A stretch of 20,352 nt of DNA, taken from the NCBI GenBank assembly GCA_966128725.1, contig CBHYLN010000093.1:1-20352 (forward strand). The letters run 5' to 3'. The notes under the pieces were generated by a model. The model did not search any database and was not told the origin of the DNA. It was given only the letters and a program-made list of their open reading frames with translations. Position 1 is the first letter of the stretch; every line of letters begins with the position of its first letter. Shown here one piece after another: positions 15,415 to 20,352 of the stretch. Made by a program: the position numbers and the translations under genes. This DNA comes from JAFDZV01 sp966128725 (lineage in GTDB: Bacteria; Bacteroidota; Ignavibacteria; OLB7).

Positions 15415-18400
15415 GGCCGTGCGCATCGGCCGTTCTTTCGCCGATGAACTGGAACGCCTGTATGCCGGGCATGATGTTGCGGTGATACCGCCCTGCCCAT
15501 GCCCGCCCGGCGCGCCCCGCACCGAAAAGGATCATGGTCACGGCCTGCTGGAAAACTGCAACGTCCACCGCGCGTATGCCGATAGCTCCTATTACGATGG
15601 TGCCATCAGCATCCGGGCCGACTCGGCAAGCTCGCTGCTGGCGGCCACGGCGCTAGACAGCGCCTATCTGGAACTGCACACGACCAACGTGCGCGGTGCC
15701 TGTGTGACGGTCACGGTCAACGTGAGCGTGAACAACGGCGCAACCATCCTCAGCAAATCCTTCCTGTTGAACTGCGACGGTGGTGTGGCATGGGGCGGCG
15801 GCGGCGGTGACCAGAACGGCACGCGCGACAAGGATCGCGGCCGCGCGGGACTGCTCGCGGCCGATACCGTGATCACCGCCACGTTGCGTGTGGACCTGGC
15901 CGCCATCAAAAGCACCCTGCTCGGGCTGAACCCCATGGATGAACTGCGGTTCACCGTGCGTAGCGGCACCGCTGGCTCCGGCGTGGAATTCGTCAGCGGC
16001 ATCATCGGTGAGGATACCCGGCCAGCGCTTGTGCTGATCGGCACCTTCACCCGCCCGGATCTGAGTGATTACACCCTCGCCTTTGAGCACGACGACGCCA
16101 ACCGCACCAGCACCGAACGCGCCAAGGTGGACGACCGGCGCACCAGCATCAACCGCTGGAGCGCGGCGCTGGGCAACGTGCGGCGCACATCGGCCACGCA
16201 TTACCTGGGCGGCGACGCGCGCGTGATGCGCAGCACCACGCCGGTAAGTGAATGGTACGGTACCCGTACCGACAGCGTAAGCACCGCCTACACCGGCACC
16301 GGCCTGGGCGTGTGGATGCGCGATGCCGAGCTGGACACCGCCCGCACCGCCTACGATGCCGCCGGCCGGCCGCTGAGGGTTACCAACGCCGACGGCACCA
16401 CCAGCCGCATGGCGTATTTGGTGGGCACACCTGCCACGTTTGGCGTTGCCGATCAGGACTTCCACGGGTTTGTTTCCGTTGCCGTGGCGACCGACGAAAA
16501 CGGTGTGGTGGCCGCGCGGTACAGCGATGCGTTCGGCCAGATGCGGCGCGAGATTGCCGACACCGCCGGGCTGCGGTTGACGACCCGCTACGAGTACGAC
16601 CTTCAGGGGCGGCTGACCAGTGTGGTGAACCCCAAGGGGGATACCACGCGGTATTGGTACGATGCCTTTGGCGCGGTAATGGCCAAGCGCCAGGTGGATC
16701 TGGGGTTGGTATCGTACACGTACGACATGATGGGCAACGCCCGGTTCTCGCAGACGCAGGAACAGGCGAATGCCGACCGGTTGAGCTTTACCCAATACGA
16801 TGACCTGAACCGCCCAACCATTATCGGCGAAGCGGTGTTGGGCGCGAACCCGTTCAACGAGGATACCGTGGCCGCCGCGTTCGCGCTTGGCGGTGGCAGC
16901 GGCGGTGGCGGCGGTTCCTCTTCGCCGGCCGGCCGGCGAACCATGACGCTGGACCCGAACCGCCTGCACACCGGCGTGGAAAGCATACTTACCGCCAACC
17001 GTACGTTGTGGATGACCCCGGCCGTCGCCGTGCCGGCCGTTCCGGCGCTCAGTGAAGTGATGACCTGCCCGCTGATCCTGCCAGATACCGCCCTGGGTGA
17101 ACAAACCGCGCCGGTTGGCCCCTTCATCCGCCGGCCCGCGCAGTATTGGGGCGCGCCGGTGCCGCCGGCCGACACCAACAGCTTCGAGAACATCGCCGCG
17201 CATCCGGAGTTCGTGCGGATCGCCGTGGCGTACGACACACTGCCGCCGGCCCAGGGTGCTGTATGGGGCGCGTTCCCCTCGTTTGCCCAATGGAGCGCCC
17301 TGGCGCCGCGCGGTGTTCTTCGGTATCAGCGCGGCCGCGAAGCCGCCACCGCCTACCGTGAACGTGGTAGCGAGCCGTTCCACTACGTGGTTATGTCCTA
17401 CGACGAACGCGGCCGCGTGGAAGCGCTGCTTCGTTATACCGAGAACCTCGGATTCGATGCGGTGTATTACACGTACAACGCAACCAATCAGGTTGTCAGC
17501 GTGCGCTCGGCCGACATGATGCGCCAGCACACAAGCTGGTACGGGTTCGACGCCCAGGGCCGGATTGATAGCGTGTGGACCCGACTATCGGCCGCCGGGC
17601 TTGGCCTGAAAGCCGTCAATGGCCTGTTGTACCCTGCCCCGCAGGCAAAGCCGGATACCGCCGATATCGTGTACCGATACACCAAAACCGGCATGCTGGA
17701 TACCATGCTGTATCCGCCGGTGAACGTGGTGGTGAGCTACGACTACAATCACCGCAAGTGGCTCGACAGCCTTGTTGCCACCAAAAGCGGCATCAAGCTG
17801 TTCCGCGAGATCCTGGCCTACGACCCCACCGGGCAGATCACCCAACAGACCTGGCAGCAGGGCACCAACGCCAAGCGCACACAGCGCTACACGTACGACC
17901 CCATGCAGCGGCTTACCCGCTGGACCAATGGACCGCAAACAGGCGGGTTTACTGATACCACGCGGTATACGTACGACGGCGTAGGCAACCGTCTGACCAC
18001 CACCGCCACGGCCGCGCCGGCCGCCACGTACACCTACACAGCGGGGACCGACCGGCTTGCAACGCATCGGCAAACGCCGACGCTTGGTAACGCCGTCGAA
18101 CGGTACTACACGTACAACGGCAATGGCTCGGTAATCGCGCGGGAGAAATACGAACAACAGGCAGGCGGCTGGGTATGGAAGGGGCGTGAGGAGATCGGCT
18201 ACAGCTTCCGCGAACTGGCCAGGCGCTACCGGGCCGTGACACCCGGCGCGGGCGGCGGCGGCCCCACTATCACCGATTGGCGCTATCGCTACGGCGCGGG
18301 CGGTGAACGCGAACAGAAACGCGAGTACCCGGCCGTCTGGGGTGATACCGACATGGTGTACGCCTGGCAGTATTATCTTCTGGGCGCGAACCGCGAACAG

Positions 18401-19588
18401 TTGGCGGTATACCACGGGCAACAGACGCTGAACCTGTACTGTGCCGACTCGGTACGACGCGTGTGGATGTACCCGTGGGAATACATCACCAACGGTGTGG
18501 GTTGGAACGGCGTTCCGGAGCAAATCTCCAACGTGGTCACCAAGCCCAACGGTGCCAAGGAATATCAGGTGAGCGATCACCTGGCCTCCCTCCGTGTTGC
18601 CGTTGAAGCCGGCGCTACCCGGGCCGTGGATTACGATCCATGGGGCAACGCGCTGGCGGGCGACCCGGTAACGGGCGAACGGCAGACGTTCAATTGCCAG
18701 GAGCGCGACCGCGAGAACGGGCTCTTTGACTTGAGCGACCGGAACCTTGACCCATTGACGGGGCGGTTCCTGAAGTGCGACCGGCTGTGGGAAAGCGACC
18801 CGGGCCTGACGCCGTATCACTACGCGGCGAACAACCCGGTGGGGATGACGGACCCGACGGGGTTGCAGGCCAGAGTTTTGAACGAGGCTTTGCACGTTGA
18901 TCAGGGTGGCGGGTCGTCGTCCGGATCGAGTGGCGCACGAATGGGCAACGCCATCGGGCGCGTTGTGGGGAATGCTCTGGATAAGGCGGCGATGAGCCTT
19001 GCCAGCGCAGCGCTGTTCCCGATTTGCCCGGCCTGCCCAACGATCGATCTGGCGATGAATCCCAAGGCTACCGTGAAAGCCTATGCCGAAATGGGCGGGA
19101 ATCTGGTGGGGGCAAACGGTGCCGAAGCAGCGGCTACGGAGTGGTTGAGCCTCGGGATACAGGCGGCGGTGTTGGGCGGGGCGACGCGGATTTCGGGAGT
19201 GCGCGCTGCACCGGTAACGGCCGAAGTAAGCGCTGAAGTACCTGCGTCAGTGCCACGATCCAAAATTGGAGCGACTGGAAAGCTCGGAGAAGCTGAACTT
19301 GCAAAACTTGGTGGGAAACCGAATGTTGGCTTTTACACTGAATTGGGTTGGCGTTTTATCGATCGACTCGTCAATGGCATTGGACATGAATCCAAAGTAG
19401 GACGAACATCTTTAACGAGTTTTGTCAAAAGACAAATTGCAAAAGATGTTGAATTGGTTCAGACAGGTGCTATGCGTCATGCTGTCTACCATTTCTTCAG
19501 AAGCCCCGTTACAGGAAAAATTGGGCCAACTCCTGCATTAAAGGCAGCACTTGAGGCAGCCAAATTCGGGATAGTCATACATGACTGA
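15245..19588 (+). CDS. RHS2, 3' portion: YD repeats, Rhs core and nuclease toxin tip
   Basis: This frame continues RHS2 from about 15263. ATG 15245 opens the frame but has no ribosome binding site and is probably not a real start. Residue numbers are for the bridged protein. YD repeats include YEYDLQGRLTSVVNPKGDTT, YWYDAFGAV, RYTYDPMQRLTRW and RYTYDGVGNRLT, with a Gly/Ser linker near 16890-16925. The Rhs-associated core (~2089-2189) holds YQVSDHLASLRVAV, ERDRENGLFDLSDRNLDP and GRFLKCDRLW. It ends in NNPVGMTDPTGL. Asp2161 and Asp2185 are 24 apart, the spacing of the two aspartates in the known Rhs self-cleavage motif, so cleavage after Leu2189 would free the tip. The tip is ~240 residues: a Gly/Ser and Ala-rich pre-toxin, then the nuclease domain. 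The immunity gene follows after six bases. Confidence 0.88.
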   Translation: MTTTARGRLRAMRAAGDVARRDTVDTARYHGTERIAAVGTTMHRYRIDTVDCGDGNEAVRIGRSFADELERLYAGHDVAVIPPCPCPPGAPRTEKDHGHGLLENCNVHRAYADSSYYDGAISIRADSASSLLAATALDSAYLELHTTNVRGACVTVTVNVSVNNGATILSKSFLLNCDGGVAWGGGGGDQNGTRDKDRGRAGLLAADTVITATLRVDLAAIKSTLLGLNPMDELRFTVRSGTAGSGVEFVSGIIGEDTRPALVLIGTFTRPDLSDYTLAFEHDDANRTSTERAKVDDRRTSINRWSAALGNVRRTSATHYLGGDARVMRSTTPVSEWYGTRTDSVSTAYTGTGLGVWMRDAELDTARTAYDAAGRPLRVTNADGTTSRMAYLVGTPATFGVADQDFHGFVSVAVATDENGVVAARYSDAFGQMRREIADTAGLRLTTRYEYDLQGRLTSVVNPKGDTTRYWYDAFGAVMAKRQVDLGLVSYTYDMMGNARFSQTQEQANADRLSFTQYDDLNRPTIIGEAVLGANPFNEDTVAAAFALGGGSGGGGGSSSPAGRRTMTLDPNRLHTGVESILTANRTLWMTPAVAVPAVPALSEVMTCPLILPDTALGEQTAPVGPFIRRPAQYWGAPVPPADTNSFENIAAHPEFVRIAVAYDTLPPAQGAVWGAFPSFAQWSALAPRGVLRYQRGREAATAYRERGSEPFHYVVMSYDERGRVEALLRYTENLGFDAVYYTYNATNQVVSVRSADMMRQHTSWYGFDAQGRIDSVWTRLSAAGLGLKAVNGLLYPAPQAKPDTADIVYRYTKTGMLDTMLYPPVNVVVSYDYNHRKWLDSLVATKSGIKLFREILAYDPTGQITQQTWQQGTNAKRTQRYTYDPMQRLTRWTNGPQTGGFTDTTRYTYDGVGNRLTTTATAAPAATYTYTAGTDRLATHRQTPTLGNAVERYYTYNGNGSVIAREKYEQQAGGWVWKGREEIGYSFRELARRYRAVTPGAGGGGPTITDWRYRYGAGGEREQKREYPAVWGDTDMVYAWQYYLLGANREQLAVYHGQQTLNLYCADSVRRVWMYPWEYITNGVGWNGVPEQISNVVTKPNGAKEYQVSDHLASLRVAVEAGATRAVDYDPWGNALAGDPVTGERQTFNCQERDRENGLFDLSDRNLDPLTGRFLKCDRLWESDPGLTPYHYAANNPVGMTDPTGLQARVLNEALHVDQGGGSSSGSSGARMGNAIGRVVGNALDKAAMSLASAALFPICPACPTIDLAMNPKATVKAYAEMGGNLVGANGAEAAATEWLSLGIQAAVLGGATRISGVRAAPVTAEVSAEVPASVPRSKIGATGKLGEAELAKLGGKPNVGFYTELGWRFIDRLVNGIGHESKVGRTSLTSFVKRQIAKDVELVQTGAMRHAVYHFFRSPVTGKIGPTPALKAALEAAKFGIVIHD
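15253..15271 (+). other. Apparent +1 frameshift in RHS2
   Basis: The upstream frame reads VVTLYDYDRA. After GCG at 15259-15261 the sense continues one base later (GGG at 15263) as GRLRAMRAAGDV, giving the normal Rhs-type YDYDRAGRLRAMR. The junction lies in an alternating CGCGCGCGGG tract (15256-15265) containing one base too many. This could be a sequencing or assembly indel, a real inactivating mutation, or less likely programmed frameshifting. Confidence 0.85.
19277..19585 (+). other. PD-(D/E)XK-type nuclease toxin domain at the RHS2 C terminus
   Basis: It covers about 103 residues from GKLGEAELAKLG to the end. It contains GWRFIDRLVNGIGHESKVG, with Asp (codon 19361), Glu (19388) and Lys (19394) in D-x8-E-x-K spacing, the active-site pattern of restriction-endonuclease-fold enzymes. 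Further conserved-looking parts are QIAKDVELVQTGAM, YHFFRSPVTGKIGP and the final FGIVIHD. I recognise this as a polymorphic-toxin REase-fold domain from Rhs and related toxins, although I cannot name the exact Pfam entry. It would act on DNA (or RNA) in the cytoplasm of a target cell. GC falls to 22/60 at 19381-19440, against 41/60 at 18781-18840, marking a transferred tip. Confidence 0.8.
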
Positions 19589-19594
19589 AGCACA

Positions 19595-20194
19595 ATGAAG
19601 GATCAGGACATATACACAATCGCCAATCCGCCGACTTCTTTTGACTTCCCAAGTCTACGGAAGAAGGATTTGGATCTGTACTATTCGTGGTTTATGGCTT
19701 CGATGGATGAGCGTATTACAGGACTCTCAACCATTGTGCGCTCGACCGTTGGATTTGAGAATTGGAGCCCTGATTACTCCCCTGATTCGCTGAAAGCGCT
19801 CGGGAAGTGGTTCCAAGTGCAAATTGAGACACGCAGGCGCACAACCGATGAGATTAATGCGATTTACGACAATTCGCCTGATTGGTTTCGCGCCGTTGAT
19901 GTCGAAGCAAACGAGTTGACGAACAAAACCTTCTCAATCGCAATGGATGTGGGAATGTACTTTGGACAGGTTGTGATTAGGAGTTGCACAGGTGCGCGCT
20001 GGTGCCAGCATGCCACTGGCACTAAGCGCGACGTGAACTTTGGTCACGTCGTGATTCGCACGCCCACTTGCAAGGTTGAATTGAACCCTGTGCAACTCAT
20101 GATTGTTCTTGCATATAGCTGGGCTGCCAATGAGCACGACGCAGATAGACTTTCCCATCTCTATTATATATGGAGGGATAAGCTTGGATGTTAA
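19595..20194 (+). CDS. Probable immunity protein for the RHS2 nuclease toxin
   Basis: The protein is 199 residues, with no signal peptide or membrane segment, so cytosolic, as needed to block a nuclease. ATG 19595 lies six bases after the toxin stop (TGA 19586-19588), indicating translational coupling; upstream GAAG is only a weak Shine-Dalgarno. Recognisable segments are DLDLYYSWFMASMDERITGL, WFQVQIETRRRTTDEINAIY, SPDWFRAVDVEANELTNKTF, IAMDVGMYFGQVVI and NPVQLMIVLAYSWAA. I recall an immunity-like family with WF / ETR / SPEWF / AMDIGMYF blocks encoded after polymorphic toxins, but cannot give its name. GC is low like the toxin tip (about 25/60 at 19921-19980), so the two probably move together. 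Direct binding to the toxin is inferred from position. Confidence 0.75.
   Translation: MKDQDIYTIANPPTSFDFPSLRKKDLDLYYSWFMASMDERITGLSTIVRSTVGFENWSPDYSPDSLKALGKWFQVQIETRRRTTDEINAIYDNSPDWFRAVDVEANELTNKTFSIAMDVGMYFGQVVIRSCTGARWCQHATGTKRDVNFGHVVIRTPTCKVELNPVQLMIVLAYSWAANEHDADRLSHLYYIWRDKLGC
20172..20177 (+). promoter_or_regulatory. Ribosome binding site that sets a TTG start
   Basis: GGAGGG inside the 3' end of the immunity gene, six bases before TTG 20184. It is the strongest plus-strand Shine-Dalgarno in the window and is the reason for choosing the TTG. The out-of-frame ATG 20188 gives only 32 codons. Confidence 0.6.
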
Positions 20195-20352
20195 CCGCGC
20201 ACAACTCGCAATTTGCAATGCGTTTGCACTCGCTGGCTATTTCGCGGCTCACTCGTTCTGGTGTATTGCTGATGGTGATATTCTGATCCCGATACTAGCA
20301 TTTCGGCAGAGGGATGGGGACTACACGTTCCAGCGAGTACAACTTGAGACGT
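20184..20352 (+). CDS. N-terminal part of a small gene overlapping the immunity gene (3' end outside window)
   Basis: The frame is open from TTG 20184 to the edge (56 codons). It starts LDVNRAQLAICNAFALAGYF and continues with AHSFWCIADGDILIPILAFR and DGDYTFQRVQLET. The start overlaps the end of the immunity gene by 11 bases, which together with the ribosome binding site suggests coupled translation. There is no in-frame ATG. It lacks a basic n-region, so it is probably cytosolic. No family is recognised. Genes stacked after a toxin are often further immunity proteins, so a second immunity protein is the leading guess. Confidence 0.55.
   Translation, partial: MDVNRAQLAICNAFALAGYFAAHSFWCIADGDILIPILAFRQRDGDYTFQRVQLET

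Noticed and set aside
16870..16935. Gly/Ser-rich tandem codons as a possible DNA repeat array or CRISPR-like element
   Set aside because: It is a GGN/TCN-coded flexible linker inside the RHS2 frame; no spacer-repeat pattern exists here or elsewhere in the window.
15653..18895. Long minus-strand open frames at 15653-17530 and 17585-18895 opposite RHS2
   Set aside because: Antisense shadows of YD-repeat coding sequence with Arg/His/Gly-rich composition. The plus strand has clear Rhs motifs throughout.
20188..20285. ATG 20188 as start of the last gene
   Set aside because: This frame stops after 32 codons, while TTG 20184 is better spaced from GGAGGG and stays open to the window edge.

Overview
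The window is about 65-70% GC in its long genes. It looks like an accessory locus from a Bacteroidota / FCB-group bacterium, possibly a high-GC lineage such as the Kapabacteria/Ignavibacteria. Two things support this. First, the giant YD-repeat proteins have the layout I associate with Bacteroidota. Second, all five predicted Sec signal peptides are followed by Gln at the mature N terminus (HA|Q, LA|Q, RA|Q, RS|Q, RA|Q), which matches the known 'Bacteroidetes Q-rule'. Placement below the FCB group is from memory of similar proteins and is uncertain.

Layout. (1) 1-1068, + strand: the C-terminal end of a large secreted protein of the type that usually precedes Bacteroidota Rhs-like genes. (2) 1220-9214, +: a 2,664-residue secreted Rhs/YD-repeat protein (RHS1) with thrombospondin type 3 calcium-binding repeats inserted in its Rhs region and a lower-GC variable C-terminal tip of unknown class. 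No immunity gene follows it. (3) 9414-9812 and 10112-10558, - strand: two small Cys-rich secreted proteins whose 5' leaders are clear duplicates. (4) 10927-11811 and 11888-12115, +: a secreted protein of unknown function and a 75-residue orphan. (5) 12298-19588, +: a second secreted Rhs/YD-repeat protein (RHS2), about 2,429 residues if an apparent +1 frameshift near 15262 is bridged. It ends in a canonical Rhs DPTGL cleavage motif and a PD-(D/E)XK nuclease-type toxin domain. (6) 19595-20194, +: a probable cognate immunity protein six bases downstream. (7) 20184 to the edge, +: an overlapping gene with a TTG start and a strong ribosome binding site, cut off by the window.

Biological reading. 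The window is a polymorphic-toxin locus in which Rhs-like shells carry exchangeable toxin tips. GC falls from about 70% in the conserved cores to 37-52% in both tips and stays low through the immunity gene, as expected for tip/immunity modules acquired by horizontal exchange. Both shells carry Sec signal peptides rather than T6SS adaptor features, so export beyond the periplasm must use another route. The best-supported system is the nuclease tip of RHS2 with its downstream immunity gene or genes. The least explained parts are the RHS1 tip without an immunity gene, the calcium-binding insertion, and the twin Cys-rich secreted proteins.

I saw no tRNA, rRNA, CRISPR array, transposase or integrase.
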